Positions 46,901 to 59,113 of a stretch of DNA of 64,000 nt are shown in pieces. Each line of letters opens with the position of its first letter. Position 1 is the first letter of the stretch. The notes beneath the pieces were generated by a model that was given only the letters and a program-made list of their open reading frames with translations, made no database searches and was not told where the DNA came from. The DNA lies in NCBI GenBank assembly GCA_963383645.1, contig OY726572.1:27906792-27970791 (forward strand). Reading direction: 5' to 3'. Source of the stretch: Muscardinus avellanarius (Eukaryota; Chordata; Mammalia; Rodentia; Gliridae). Both the position numbers and the translations under genes were made by a program.

Positions 46901-48036
46901 AGTTATATATGCCAATACCACGTCATTTTATTTGAGGGACTTGAGTATCCATGAATTTCTGATATCCATGGAGGATACTAGAATCAATTTTGCATGAACA
47001 TATACGTAGAATGACTATGTATGTCTAGCCATAAGGAAATACCATGTCACTACAGTTCTTGACCCTATAATGATATACACTCCTTTAAAACTCTTAATCT
47101 TCATTTCTTAAAAACCATCTACCAAGTTTCATTTTTTACTTCTATATATTTGAAAAATGGTTTACTTAACAGCCCAGGTCTGACATCTAAGGCAGTATCA
47201 CATATTGCCTGGAGGCTACCACCATTGGTAGTAAAAAAAAAAAATTCTTTGCAGTTCAGAAATGAAACCTAAAGCTTAGAGTAGGGCTCAGCAACTTCTG
47301 TATCCTTTCTTCAACCTCCAGGCCATAGTTACTGAGCAGATGGCATAAAAGAGGCCATGCCCCTTGCTAAATTCAACAGCTATTAAAACATTTGGTAGAA
47401 AAACCCAAGGCATAGTTGCTTTAGGTTGTGCTAGCAAAACATTTTGACAGTAGAATATTAAAAGCTTTCAATTAAATTCAAGTCAACTTTAAGGAATGTT
47501 TATAGTATTAGAGTGTGTTGGACTGTGCCACAGGAAGAAATAAATCTGGACCTCTCCATCATTTCACACGCAAGAATTTATTCCTTGCTCCAGTGAAATC
47601 TGCTGCAGCCTCAGCAGTTCTCCCACAGACTTCCCTTGCAAGCGGTGAGTCAGGGCTCTGGTGCTGTAGAAGCTTTACTAGTCAGCTCAGGGCTCCCTGG
47701 TGGCTGCAGCTGGGGAAGAGAATTTAGAAGAGTTCATACACTTTTCACTATCTCAGCCCTGCAGTGTTACATGCCATGCACAGGCAGAGGTTGCTGGCCC
47801 AAACTTGTCCTTTGGCCCCTTCTAACTGTAAAGTCCCTGCAAAGCAAAACACTGCCTTAAGTCTCAGATACAGAGCAAAACCAAGTGTTAGTGAGCATTG
47901 ACTCGGCCCCCATAGAAGGTGCTACCCCTTCACTAGATGGGGAAGTAACAAAGATGAATGTTTTTCCATAGAAGACACTTGTCATCCATTGACTCCAGAT
48001 CATTCAGAAACATGAACAGCAGAAGTAGACAGTGCC
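43918..48036. other. Repeat-poor island
   Basis: About 4.1 kb in which I can name no SINE, L1, LTR or microsatellite, unlike the flanks. Short A runs only. 46260-46480 resembles a conserved non-coding element. Short anonymous frames occur, but no exon is supported. Confidence 0.55.
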
Positions 48037-48037
48037 T

Positions 48038-48243
48038 AGCTGGGCGTGGTGGTGCACGCTTGTAATCCCAGCATTCGGGAGGCGGAGACCGGAGGATTGT
48101 GGTTTGCGGACAGCCTCAGCTGCTTAGCTAGGCCCTTTGTAACTCAGTGAGACCCTGTTTCAAAAATAAAAAAAAAAACTAAAAAATAGTTCTGGGGGTG
48201 TAGCTCAATGTAGAATGTCCCTGGGCTCCATCTCTAGCACTGC

Positions 48244-48277
<34 letters not shown>

Positions 48278-48292
48278 ATAATAAAAAATAAA
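48038..48292 (+). repeat. B1-dID SINE with AT-expanded tail
   Basis: Flanked by AGAAGTAGACAGTGCCT (48021-48037) and the same with one change (48293-48309). Full 7SL and ID halves. The tail contains (AT)n and AATAAT. Confidence 0.95.
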
Positions 48293-48398
48293 AGAAGTAG
48301 ATAGTGCCTTAAACCCAAAGCTTATGGCTAAATTAGACATTTATCAAGACATTAAGTTGTATATTGGATACCTGTGAAACATTTTTAAGAAGGAAATG

Positions 48399-48615
48399 GG
48401 CCGGTCGTGGTTGCACACGCTTGTAATCCCCATGATTGGGAGGCAGAGACAGGAGGATCGCACAGTTTCAAAACCAGACTCAGCTACTTAGTGAGGCTCT
48501 CAGCAACTTAGTGAGACCTTTTTTCCAAATAAAATATAAAGTCTGGGAGTATAGCCCAGAGGTAGAAAGCCCCTGAGTTCCACCCCCAGTACCACCAAAA
48601 AAAAAAAAAAAAAAG
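48399..48615 (+). repeat. B1-dID SINE, young type
   Basis: AAGAAGGAAATG precedes (48387-48398) and follows (48616-48627). The ID half reads 'TCTGGGAGTATAGCCCAGAG', the younger subfamily form. Confidence 0.95.
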
Positions 48616-48667
48616 AAGAAGGAAATGATCATTCAGTGGTGTCTCATTCAAGAACACTTCCATTATT

Positions 48668-48858
48668 ATTATTTTTTTGAGGGTGGTACTGGGGATTGAA
48701 CCCTTCTACCTCCAGGCTACACTCCCAGACCTATTTTATATTTTTATTTGGAAAGAGGGTCTCTTAAGCCAGAGAGGCTGGCTTCAAAACTTCGCAATCC
48801 TCCTGTCTCCGCCTCCCAAGAGTGGGGATTACAAGTGTGGTCCACCATGCCCGGCTCC
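48668..48858 (-). repeat. B1-dID SINE, young type, antisense
   Basis: 'GGTGGTACTGGGGATTGAAC' with 'CTACACTCCCAGACC' and 'CACCATGCCCGGCT'. TCCATTA on both sides. Confidence 0.93.
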
Positions 48859-48935
48859 ATTAACATTTTGATATGCTTTGTTTTGGATTGTTTATTTATT
48901 TTATTTTCTATAAACATTTTTATAATGTGGATAGA

Positions 48936-49121
48936 GCCAGGCATAGTGGCATATAATCCCAGTACTTGAGAGACTGAGACAGGAGTTCACAATGAGCCTC
49001 AACAGCTTAATGAAACCCTCAAAACCTTGTGAGATCATGTTTCAAAAAACTAACAAAATAAAATAGAACTGGAGGTATAGTTCAGAAGCAGAATGCCCTG
49101 AGTCCAATCCCCAGTTATACA
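48936..49121 (+). repeat. B1-dID SINE, diverged
   Basis: 'GCCAGGCATAGTGGCATATA' and 'GAGACTGAGACAGGAG', then ID half 'GGAGGTATAGTTCAGAAGC' ending 'GTCCAATCCCCAG'. Confidence 0.88.
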
Positions 49122-49435
49122 ATGGATCCACTCCTCCATTGGTGGACACTTAGGTTGATATCAAACCTTGGGCATTATGAATAAACATGAGAGTGTAGAT
49201 CTATTTTACTTCATTTTTATTTATTTACATTTTTATATTATTTTAATTAATGCATTGAAATTATACATATTAATGAGGCTTGATGTGATAAAAATAGATA
49301 TGCACACAGCTTCTGGGGTATTTCCTTCTACATCTTACTCTGCTCCCCCTCTTCCCTCCCCACACATGTTAGTGTAGTGGGTAGTAATGCTTTCACATAT
49401 TGCCATAGTATTATTTGAACTGTTTTCTTGATATT
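49122..49435 (-). mobile_element. L1 fragments incl. second-type 3' UTR, antisense
   Basis: 'CTCCATTGGTGGACACTTAG' is ORF2 3' text in reverse. From 49210 'TTAATGAGGCTTGATGTGAT' is the tail type shared with 21320 and 38760. The order suggests two fragments or a rearranged one. Confidence 0.6.
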
Positions 49436-50069
49436 TTAATTTTATTTCATTGGAAGAGTTAGCTTGGGAAAAATGTCAAGGAGAGAAACATATTCCAGAT
49501 TTTTAAAAATGTGAAAAACAAGTCTATCAGTTAACATGGGCCACAATATGGCTCAATGACAACCAAACAAAAAACTACAGCAGCAGAAAATATAAGCATT
49601 TACCCAGATGATCTACCTGTAGATGGGCGACTCACCTGCTCTAGGATGGGCTTCACTAGGTGGTGCTGCCTTGGGCTGTAGGAATTGAGATGCCCCACTT
49701 CTCTGCAGGTCTGTGGGATGGCAGAGCCAACTCTGCTCAATGTACCACTCATCCTCCTTGGATGAGTAAGATAATCAAGGCATGACATTCTCAAATAGAT
49801 GGCAGAGCAATCTCATATTCTCCAGCACCTTGTGAAGACTTCTTTTATGTCTATCTGCTAAGGTTCCATTGGCCAAAGTAAGTCACATGGCTAAACCTAG
49901 TCAAGAGATGAACAGGTGCACTCAGGCTGGGCTATGAAGATGCTCAAAAGAGTCAGTATTTCCAAAGAAGAATCCATGAAAGCAGAGAAAATTATTATGT
50001 AGAGAGTATCCTATGATGCCTCACCTTTTACCACGGAACATTTGTCTATTTAGAAATATATAGAGGTGT

Positions 50070-50648
50070 TTATGAATTTTATGTGTTAACTTGACCGGAA
50101 TAATGTGTAATCATATATCTGGCAAAATTGTATTTCTGGGTATACCTGTGTTTATGGAAGAAACTATCATTTGAATTAGTAGACTGGGTAAAGAACGCCT
50201 GTCCCCACCACTGTGGGTGGATATTGTTCAATCCACAGAAGGCCTGGTTAGAAAACGATGGCAGAGGAAGAGTGAATTTATAGTCTGTCTCTCTCAGCTG
50301 GAACATTCTTCTTCTCCTGCTCTTGGATATTCAAATTCCTGGTCCTCAGGTTTTTTAACCAGGCTCAGGTCCTCAGGTTTTTTACTTTTACCAGTCTCCT
50401 TCCACCTCGCCAATTTTTAGGCCTTTGCCCTCAGGGTAGAAGTTTCACTATCATCTCTGCTGGTTCTAAAGCCTTTGGAATCAGACTGAATTTTAGCACT
50501 GGCTTTCCTAGTTCTCCTGTTTGTGGACCACAGATCATGGAACTTCATAGCCTCTATATTTGTGCTAGTCATTTCCCATATCTCCTATATGTTTATCTCT
50601 ACATATCCTATTGGCTCTATTTTTCTGAAGAACCCTGGCTAATACAAA
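50070..50648 (+). mobile_element. Ancient mammalian LTR-like repeat
   Basis: Begins 'TATGTGTTAACTTGACC', contains 'GAATTAGTAGACTGGGTAA', and ends 'CTGAAGAACCCTGGCTAATA'. These three markers in this order typify a widespread old mammalian interspersed repeat of MaLR/ERVL type. The exact family is not certain from memory. A 27-bp partial repeat around 'CCTCAGGTTTTTTA' lies inside. Confidence 0.62.
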
Positions 50649-50894
50649 GTATCCTTGTTTCTTCTCCATAAATTCACTGAACTATGAACAAGATTGTTCT
50701 ATGGACAACTTAGACATCCTGTGGGCAAACCAACTATAGCAGGATATCTAGGTTTAAATGCCAAATTCCTGAAACTAATATTTTCATAGACATAATGTCC
50801 CTATTCTCTAATTTTTAAGTAACCACCTTTATAGACAAATTTGATTGAGTTAACATCCTGGTGTCAGGCAACACGAACCATATTTGCCCTTCAG

Positions 50895-51080
50895 GGCAGT
50901 GATTTTGATTCTCAATCCTGGCTGTACCTTAGAGGCAACCAGAGAGGATTTAAAAATTACATAGTGCCCAAGCCTCACCCAAACAGATTGTCTCCTAATT
51001 TTCTAGGGTTGCAGCCCTGTTACGGGTATATGTTAGATGCCCAGTGATGGCACTGTATAGTCAGCATGGTGAACCATGGC
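50895..51080 (+). repeat. MER5-like hAT-Charlie MITE
   Basis: 'TTCTCAATCCTGGCTGTACC', 'GAGGATTTAAAAATTAC' and 'GTGCCCAAGCCTCACCC' follow the MER5A order. Confidence 0.7.
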
Positions 51081-51384
51081 TCTGGCACACTCATTTCTCT
51101 CTCCTTTGATTTATTTTTTGTTTCTCCAAACCTAAAACTTGGTCCATAGCCATATCTAATTCCACTCTCACCTGCTATAAAATACTAAAAACTTGTATGA
51201 TCAGCTAACATTTTTAATCATTATTTCTCAGAGGGGCTGTCTTAGAAGCCTATTAATTTTTCTAAATTAAGAAATTGATTAGCTGTGTAGTAACTCATCC
51301 AGTATAGATTCAGACTTGCTGTACATTATTATTTAAGGAGCTTATACCCCTCCAAAAAATTTAAAAAGCCACCTGCCCAGCACC

Positions 51385-51500
51385 AAACTCCTGGTATTCT
51401 GGTTAAATTATTATGGAGTGGTGCCTCAGAGTGTTATTGTTTTAAAATCTCCTTGGCTAGCTATGATATACAGCCAGTTTTGAGAACCACTCAACCCCAC
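51385..51500 (-). repeat. MER5-like hAT-Charlie MITE, antisense
   Basis: Ends 'GCCAGTTTTGAGAACCACTC', the terminal text of MER5-type elements read in reverse, after 'CCTGGTATTCTGGTTAA'. Confidence 0.6.
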
Positions 51501-54454
51501 TATGATTAGAAAAAGAGCAGCCATGAAAACAAGTAACCCTAAGGCCCAACAAATAAATGGCTATATCTTCCCTGATCCCGAGGACTCTTTGAACAATAAA
51601 TATGTCTTTGTATGTGGCAGAATGGGAAACAGAACAAAAGGAATAAGTGTGATTACAAGTGGTTGCTTGGCTGTGCCAAAAGATGTGCACTTGGAGGTGC
51701 TGAGAACTGAGATCTGCCAGGAAGTCATGCGGATTCAAGTTCTCAGGCAGAGCAACACAAGGTCAGGGTCTGGAAATATGATTCACTAGACAGCGAGTGA
51801 CTTTCCTAAGTCCTCAAGCAGTGCGATTCTCATACACAAAGTGTTTATAAAGTTTGTTGTCTTCTTTTGAGTCACCATATCTGGCCATATTCTGTGTGTT
51901 GACGTCAATGTTCCGTTCCATTGCTGCTTAGATAAGTGTATGCATAGTACATTTGCCATATTTCACAAGCATGCTGCTTGAAGTAGAAATCATCAAGCAA
52001 CTGTATTTTTATTTTCTCTGTATCTTTGCACCGTTCTCTCGCTTCTAAGCAAGAGAATCCATGTAGTCCCTCAATGGCCTCCACTGAGCTATTGCAATTG
52101 GCTTTATTGAGTACCAGCTTTGCCCTCTTGACTGGGCAGTTGTTTAAGGCTGACACTTCCTCTCACAGGACACGTAAGTAGCCTTTGGAAGTTGTCCTCC
52201 CTCTTTCTGCTTTCACATTTCTGAGGATATCTCACTTGTGGTTCCTTTGATAATAGCAAATATTTATTTGGGCTGAGTCAGTCCTTCCACAGCTTAGAAG
52301 AATATGGCTTTGCCTACAGCTCTTCAATATTTTCAAGCCTGTTTATCTCAAATAAGATGTAGAATTTGAGCTCTTTTTCCTTCCTGGCCCATTGGAAACT
52401 TTTGTACCTTTTGTGCCAATAAGCCCTGGGAGGTGAGCCTGAACTTATCTGAGCTACCATTCCCGTGACTTGTCATCTTGACAGGTTGGCTTGTGTCTAG
52501 ACAGCTACACTTGTAAGCAGGAGTCAGACACCAGGCTCTCAGGCTTTGTTACTGTAGGGAACAAACTTTTGGACTGTGTTCTTGAAGGCCTTTTCACTAG
52601 TATGAGGAGGGGCTGGCATTTCCCTACTTTAGCTTGAGTTGGGAGCAAGCTCAGCTGCACATCAATGAGTTCAAAAAATGCTGAAGAAAAAAAAAAGTGT
52701 TCATGACCATTAAACTAAATAAGTAGTAATGCTACTTAACCTGAGTGGTTCTACCTAGAGTTACCCAGGTGAGAAGCAGCTATATTGCAAACTATGCCTG
52801 CCTTTGTGATGCTCCATCTGGGACTCATATTTAAAACTACTGATTGTTTTCTCTGTCCTTGGCATATTAATGCATCTTCATACTTATGGCTCATTACTCC
52901 CTTTGGCAGTCTTAAGGGCCTCTTATTTCACCTCTGTTTCAGCTTCTCTGGCAAATAACTGCTTGTCAGCCTCCTAGAGGACCCCAAAGCAAATTTCCAG
53001 CTTGCCCCATAACCTATATTTAAAATCTTGTTGCCTAAATATATGGTCAAAGATAGATTAAAAATTCTGTGAAGCTGATTTTGTTTGATGTGGCATCTGA
53101 GATATACAAGAATGCATATATTTTTATTTATATAGCCATCCATAGATGCAGTTAAAATAAATAAATATTGGGCAGTAAATTCAAGTGGCTGAGAAAGAGT
53201 ATTTTGATTGTGTTGTTGGAATAGATGAGAATTTGAATGGCATTGTTTCTCAGCCCTGCCGGAGGCTAGGGGATAGTAAATTTTCTCAAATACCATTTAA
53301 GTCTATGTGCCTCTTGCTATTTGTCTTGCCAGGATATCATAGGTCTTGATGGATTTGTTATGTGCAGTCATGCTTGGTTGATGGTTCCACCTCTTTGATT
53401 GCCCCACTAGGAATTCCATTACAGGGCTGTCCTCTGGAAATCTGCTGTTATCTGGGCATGCTGTGTTGCCTTGTGCCCTGTGGCTTTAGTCTGGTAAATA
53501 GAACTCCCTGTTTGCTTTGCTGGTGCTGACTACAGATGCACGATAGAATACACGGTTGCATCTTGACCTTTCAGGTCCAGATTCCTATATATAATTGCAT
53601 CTTAGTATACAGTTTACTCACCATAGAGGCACTGCTGGACATGCCAAATCCTTCCTGAAAAGAAACAAGTTCTTTAACTTCATTGGATGTTGTAGATTGA
53701 TCTTCATGCTTGCTCTAGTACCTGTCTGGTGGCTGAAGAAAAAGGACCAAAGAGCAGTCTTTGCATTTTGCCAGAGCAATGGAGCTCTTCTTGCCATAAA
53801 AAGACTGGAGGTTTTAAATCTATTTTTCTTATCTATTTTCATTTTAAAAATATTTGATGAATCACCAGCTGATTTTGGAGTCTATCAAGTGATCCAAGAC
53901 TTTGTTATGTATAAGTGGCAGCCTATAAGCAGGCGATGGTGCTTAAAATCTTGTGTGTGGTGCATTTGAGAGCTATAATAAATGTAGCCTTGCTGGTGAA
54001 GGGAGTGGCAAGAGAGGTCAACTTCAATATTTGCCTTTTGTAAATACCCTTTATTAGTCTTCCATCATCTGAAGTCTTTGGGGAAAACTCTAGCTCTTTG
54101 TGGCAAGTACTCATTCTTCATGAAGAGGTTATCTTCAGGGAATACAGGATGTCCTGTCCTTATTGAGGCCTGGGGAGCTGAAATTTTTCTCCAACAAATG
54201 GCGCCAGGCTTTTGTACTTAATGCCATGAAATGTTGCTTAACACTCCGCTATTTCTTCTATTTCTAAAATTAAGTACTCTTAAAGGAAAATGTCTGTAAG
54301 CCCTATAGTTGTGAGGCTAGTATATCATAGGCAAGATGTTTCTTCAATATTATTGTCTTCAAGGGTTCTCCAATATTGAAATTCAAATGCAAGTTATAGT
54401 AAACATTTATCTCTGTTTAATATAAGCCATTTACATATAAAATTAAAGAATTTT
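51501..54454. other. Repeat-poor unique region
   Basis: Nearly 3 kb with no repeat that I can name. Open frames of up to 124 codons (52928-53296 minus, 53595-53969 plus) lack recognisable domains and I do not call them genes. Confidence 0.45.
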
Positions 54455-54465
54455 CTCTTCCAGCC

Positions 54466-54667
54466 ACATTTTTTCTTTTTGGTGGTACTGGGGTTCCTGG
54501 AAACCCTTCTACTTCCGGGATACACTCCCAGACCTATTTTTATACTTTTTTTTTAAAATTTGGAAACAGGATCTCTTAAGTCAGCATGGCTGGCTTCGAA
54601 CCTGCGCGATCCTCCTGTCTCCACCTCCCAACCATAGGGATTACAAGCGTGCGCCACCACGCCTGGC
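54466..54667 (-). repeat. Young B1-dID SINE, antisense
   Basis: Flanked by CTCTTCCAGCC (54455-54465) and CTCTTCAAGCC (54668-54678). CpG-rich 7SL end 'GCGTGCGCCACCACGCCTGG'. Altered ID half. Confidence 0.94.
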
Positions 54668-54844
54668 CTCTTCAAGCCTCATTTTGAGGAAAAGAATTAT
54701 TCTTAGTCTAGGTGGAAATTAAATGTAGTCTGGTTTCTTGGCTTCTCCCATACTACTATTTCTTGGAGATTAGAATCCTCATTGCTGTTCTTCCAGTATG
54801 TCCAGTGATGGAGGTCATCTCTTTCCTTCACTGTGGCAAGCTGT

Positions 54845-54935
54845 CCTTGCCCTTGCTATAATATTATCTTTCCCCCATGGAAACCTTCTTGAGAGCAGGG
54901 CCACTTTTGTTGCACATTTAACTGCTGTCTCTGGT
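54845..54935 (+). repeat. L2 3' end fragment
   Basis: 'TCTTGAGAGCAGGGCCAC' is the L2 3' signature, preceded by 'CTATAATATTATC'. Confidence 0.55.
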
Positions 54936-56089
54936 TAAGGTGGAATTCTGCAAAAGATAACAAGGCCCTCCATGGACACCTTATTTATCAGCTTTTAGTA
55001 CATCCTCTCTTCTCCTCCACCTTCCCTCCAACCCAGCATGCTTTGAGTGCAGCTCAAAGGCTGTCCATTTGTTACCAAACTCTTTCAACAATTTTGTATT
55101 TTTCTTACCTACTTCCTCTAAAAATATACTGACCATTTCTTAAAGATTTGTCTTTCAGATTTGGTATTTAAATCATAGAAAATGTATCCATGGACATTTT
55201 GAATGAATTAACCATTAAAGGTTTTAGATAGAGCTATACATGTGTGTTACGGTGCAAATGGTAGATAGAAGTCAGAGTTTTACTATTACCAATAATTCTG
55301 ATAATGAAGGTTTCATAGATAGCATGTCAGCTTTCTTCTTTCTTTGCCACACAAGCCTCCATGGTTCTGCTCTAACTGCCTTTATTTGTCCAAAATTTTA
55401 GCCTATAAAATCTCTCAGAAGAAGGAAAGATAATGCCAATGGAACCAGGATCATTTTTTCTTCTTGTGGTTCCACTTTCTGCCATATCTCTATTATTTCT
55501 GTTTCTGCACTAGGCCCTCTGATAATCCCCCATCTTAAAAATAAAAAATAACTCATCAATACCCATGAAATATATATAAGGGATAAAATTTAATTGTGCC
55601 ATTTTGTACTTGAAAAACTGAGAACAGAAATGGGTTAAATTATTTTAAACTAGGAAACAAAATCTGAGGTTAATGCTATGGGCTCAGGGTTATTCTTTCT
55701 TTTTTAAAAAATAATTTTGAAATATATTTTATTGGTGCATTTTCTCCTTACAATAGCACTCCAAGTATCATAGCACAATTTTCTAAACATACATTTTATT
55801 AATTCCCCTTATTACCTGACTTATGTGAGATTTCTACTATTCTGCTTGGATTGGAAGGAGTCAAAGAATTTAGGATCAAAACAGATCCTCTAATGGGGAT
55901 TGTGTCCCAGTAGTAAATGATCCTAAAGCAATACATACATGAGAAACTGAATATCTCAGGATACTGGTTAAGCTTGTAACTTCAGATTGAGAAGTTTCTA
56001 GTTTTAGAGTTTGCAGAATGTTCTTGAGATTATCATAATGATAGTTGAGGATTTCCATTGCTGAGCTGTATTTTCCTTCTATTCATATA
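54936..56089. other. No recognisable feature
   Basis: Unique sequence. 'TTTTATTGGTGCATTTTCTC' at 55727 recalls an L1 tail start, but the following text does not match. Confidence 0.4.
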
Positions 56090-56240
56090 TTCAACCTAAA
56101 CACACCAAACACCTCATAAATGTCAGGCACCACAATAAGTGCTGCAAGTTGTGTTTTTAACTTAGCATATCAGCTATCATTGCAAGGTAAGGTTAGAAGA
56201 CGTGAAGGCAAAGCAAGGGTAGGATGAAGGCATAGATATA
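56090..56240 (-). repeat. MIR-like fragment
   Basis: 'AATGTCAGGCACCACAATAA' and 'GCTATCATTGCAAGG' suggest MIR in reverse. Weak. Confidence 0.4.
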
Positions 56241-56711
56241 CTTTCTTTCGACTAAAAATTATAGTCATTCATCTCCATTGGTTGTTTAAATATAGATTTA
56301 CAGAATACTTGGACAACATAAAATCTATTCAAATATTTTCCACGTAGAGTGAGCTGAGTCTGAACAGATGAAATGATATGCTCCGGATCACAAAACACAT
56401 TATTCATTATTGTTAGCTAGGTGGTTCCAGCCTAAGATTTTTGGGCAATGTTTGTTAAAAAGAGATTGCTAAGAATGATACATGCATCCTACCACTCCCA
56501 TGGGAAGCCCTTAGGTTTTATGAAATATTTGATGGTGATGATTCCAAAAGTATGCCTTCTGGTTTGATGGGAAAAGATGAAATTTTTTTTTATTATTGTT
56601 AGAGTGCTAGCTTGTGTGCTGGGGATAGACTCATCAGTGCTTATCAGCCTATAAAATATTACCAAGTAAGTAAATAATTATTTTATGTAGAAAGTAAAGA
56701 AAAAGGTAGCA

Positions 56712-57170
56712 TTTTTTTGTGGTATGGAGGATTGAACCCAAGGACATTCTACCTCTGAGCTAACCCCCCAGCCCTATTTTATATTCTTTATTTATTTTTT
56801 ATTTTTTTGTTTTGTTTTGTTTTGTTTTTGGTGGTACTGGGGTTCCTGGAAGCCCTTCTACCTCCGGGCTACATTCCCACGGGCTACATTCCCAGACCTA
56901 TTTTTTTTAAAATACTTTATTATGTGGAAACAGGGTCTCTTAAGCCAGCACAGCTGGCTTCAAACCTGCACAATCCTCCTGTCTCTGCCTCCCAAGCACG
57001 GGGATTATAAGTGTGCACCACCACGCCCAGCTATATTCTTTATTTTGAGACAGGATCTCACTGAGTTGCAAAGGACCTCACAAATTAGCTGATGCTGTCT
57101 GTGAACCATGATCATCCTGTCTCAGTCTCCCAAATGCAGGAATTACAAGCATGCACCACCACGCCCAGCT
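56712..57170 (-). repeat. Older B1-dID SINE containing a younger SINE
   Basis: Outer left part 'GGTATGGAGGATTGAACCC' to 'CCCAGCCCTATTTT'. Outer right part 'TTGAGACAGGATCTCACTG' to 'CACCACCACGCCCAGCT'. Removing 56794-57045 restores one older-type SINE. Confidence 0.93.
56794..57032 (-). repeat. Younger B1-dID SINE nested in the older one
   Basis: Flanked by ATATTCTTTATTT at 56781-56793 and 57033-57045. ID half of the young type ('GGGGTTCCTGGAAGCCC') with a tandem duplication of 'CGGGCTACATTCCCA'. Confidence 0.95.
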
Positions 57171-57254
57171 TAAAAGAATTGTTTCATCTAACATGGAGTT
57201 GATTTTGTAGTAGGAATATAATAGAAACCGAGAGGAGGATGATACAGTAGAGAT

Positions 57255-57375
57255 TTTAAATCAACATTTCATTTTACAGCTAGGTAACAGAGGCAAAATA
57301 AAGAAGTGACTTATCCAATGATACATGCCAGCTACAGGCAGAGCAAGGCATCTTATTCTTAATTCTGTGCTTTTC
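57255..57375 (-). repeat. MIR fragment
   Basis: 'CATTTTACAGCTAGGTAACA' and 'AGTGACTTATCCAATGATAC' are MIR in reverse. Confidence 0.65.
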
Positions 57376-57680
57376 TTTGCCTCCTCTCATGTTTGGACAA
57401 AATTTTGTAGAACATCAGAGCCTTTATAATGGGAAATAGTTAAAAGGTTTAACTTTATCTTGAAAACAAACTCTCTGCTAGCATTGGAAGATTAAGATGA
57501 TTCTAGGTCTGTTTTCATGCACTCCTAGTTTTCAAAGACCTTTTCTTCCAGCATGTTGACCCTTCATAGAGTATTGCTTCACAGAGCATGACAAAATTTT
57601 AGTAAAGGTGATTCTGGATGAATCCCGGCTTTATTTCTTTAAGTATAGCATGTTGACCATACCTACCAATACTATATATT

Positions 57681-58120
57681 TTTTAAATTTTTTATTGGTG
57701 CATTATATTCATACATCATATTGGGGTAAAAAACTTGTGTGTACATACATGTACACATCACCAATTTAACCCCTACCTAATTCCCACCCCATTCCCTCCC
57801 CATCCCTCCTTCCCTTGCTTGGCTTAGTGATTGACTTCTATATGTTTAAGTACATTGTGTGTTTTAGAGATTTTCCTCTTCCCCCCTCCCATCCCCTCAT
57901 TTAGGTTGTCTTGTTTGCTGCTCTATAGGATCTCCTTATTCATCTAGACTTCCTCCTATGACCCATTTCTCCTTATCTTTCACATATTAGGGAAAGTATC
58001 TGATTTTTTATTTCTTGTGACTGACTAATCTCACTTAGCATAATCTCCTCCAGTTCCATCCATTTCCTTGAAAATGATGTAATTGAGTTTTTTTGATGGC
58101 TGATTAAAATTCCATTGTGT
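57681..58120 (-). mobile_element. L1 3' end, antisense, 5'-truncated
   Basis: 'TTTATTGGTGCATTATATTC', 'CATCATATTGGGGTAAAAAA', a pyrimidine-rich stretch, then 'CCTCCAGTTCCATCCATTTC'. Of the plain L1 tails here, this is the one closest by eye to the tails of the VNTR composites. It continues into ORF2-side sequence with no VNTR. Confidence 0.86.
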
Positions 58121-58944
58121 ACTATATTATATATTTAAAATTTACCAAAAGAGTTGGTGAAAACTGTTTTCAACACACACATACACACAATATCTATGAG
58201 GTGATGAATGCACTAAGAAGCTTGATTGTGCTAATCATTTTATTACATATGTATATAAAATAGTCACATTGTATACCTGAAATATATACAATTTTAATTT
58301 ATACTTTAATTAAGCAGGAAAAACAGTGGACAGGAAATAGGTGCTTGATAAATTTTTTGGGTATCATATTTTGAATTAGAACAAGAGATAGAAACATATA
58401 TTTATGGAAAATTAGTCAAATGTTTAAATAGAGGAAACATCCATTTTTTTTCCAAATTGGTAACCTCTCAAATATTCACACTTTTGAAAAATGTTATGTT
58501 TAAGTCATAGCTGTGATCACCATCCACAGTGGAAATCCAATAGCAGCCTAGAGCACGGGCTTGGTAGACTATCACCAGCAAGTGGCAACGCTTATTTATT
58601 AGAGGTCACTTGAAAGGCTCCAAAAGTTTGTTTAAAATTTCAGTAGAGGAAGGGAAAGGCCCTTCCTCCCAGATAATGAGAGTCCAGAGATCTGCTGCTG
58701 CCAATTTACTGAGAATGATCACAGTGCAATTGCTTGTGGTATCTACACCCTATTCATTCACTCTACACCCTCCCTTTCCCAGCCACATTCCCCAGGTGGA
58801 CCATGTCCTGATTATAGATAAGCCATTATACAACTTTACAAAAAGTTGCCTGGTTGGTGAGACAACAGATCTCTGCTCCTAATCAGGGACAAGTTCAACT
58901 CCATTGAATTTTGTTTTCCAAGATGATTTTCTATGTTCTTTTTT

Positions 58945-59113
58945 AAAATTTTCTATTGGTGCATTGTAGTCATACATCTTGATGGAGTACAAGATGGTAG
59001 AGGCAAACATATACACATCACCCAATTCGCCCTTACCTAATCCCATTCCTATTCCCTCCCACTCCCTTCTCATGTTTGGCTTAGTTATTGACTTTGATAT
59101 GTTTGTTAATGTA
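58945..59113 (-). mobile_element. Short L1 3' end, antisense
   Basis: 'TTCTATTGGTGCATTGTAGT' and 'CTTGATGGAGTACAAGATGG' to 'GACTTTGATATGTTTGTTAA'. Only about 170 bp of tail remains. Confidence 0.88.

Noticed and set aside
53595..53969. 124-codon plus-strand frame with hydrophobic patches
   Set aside because: AT-rich sequence with no recognisable domain. An overlapping minus-strand frame also exists.
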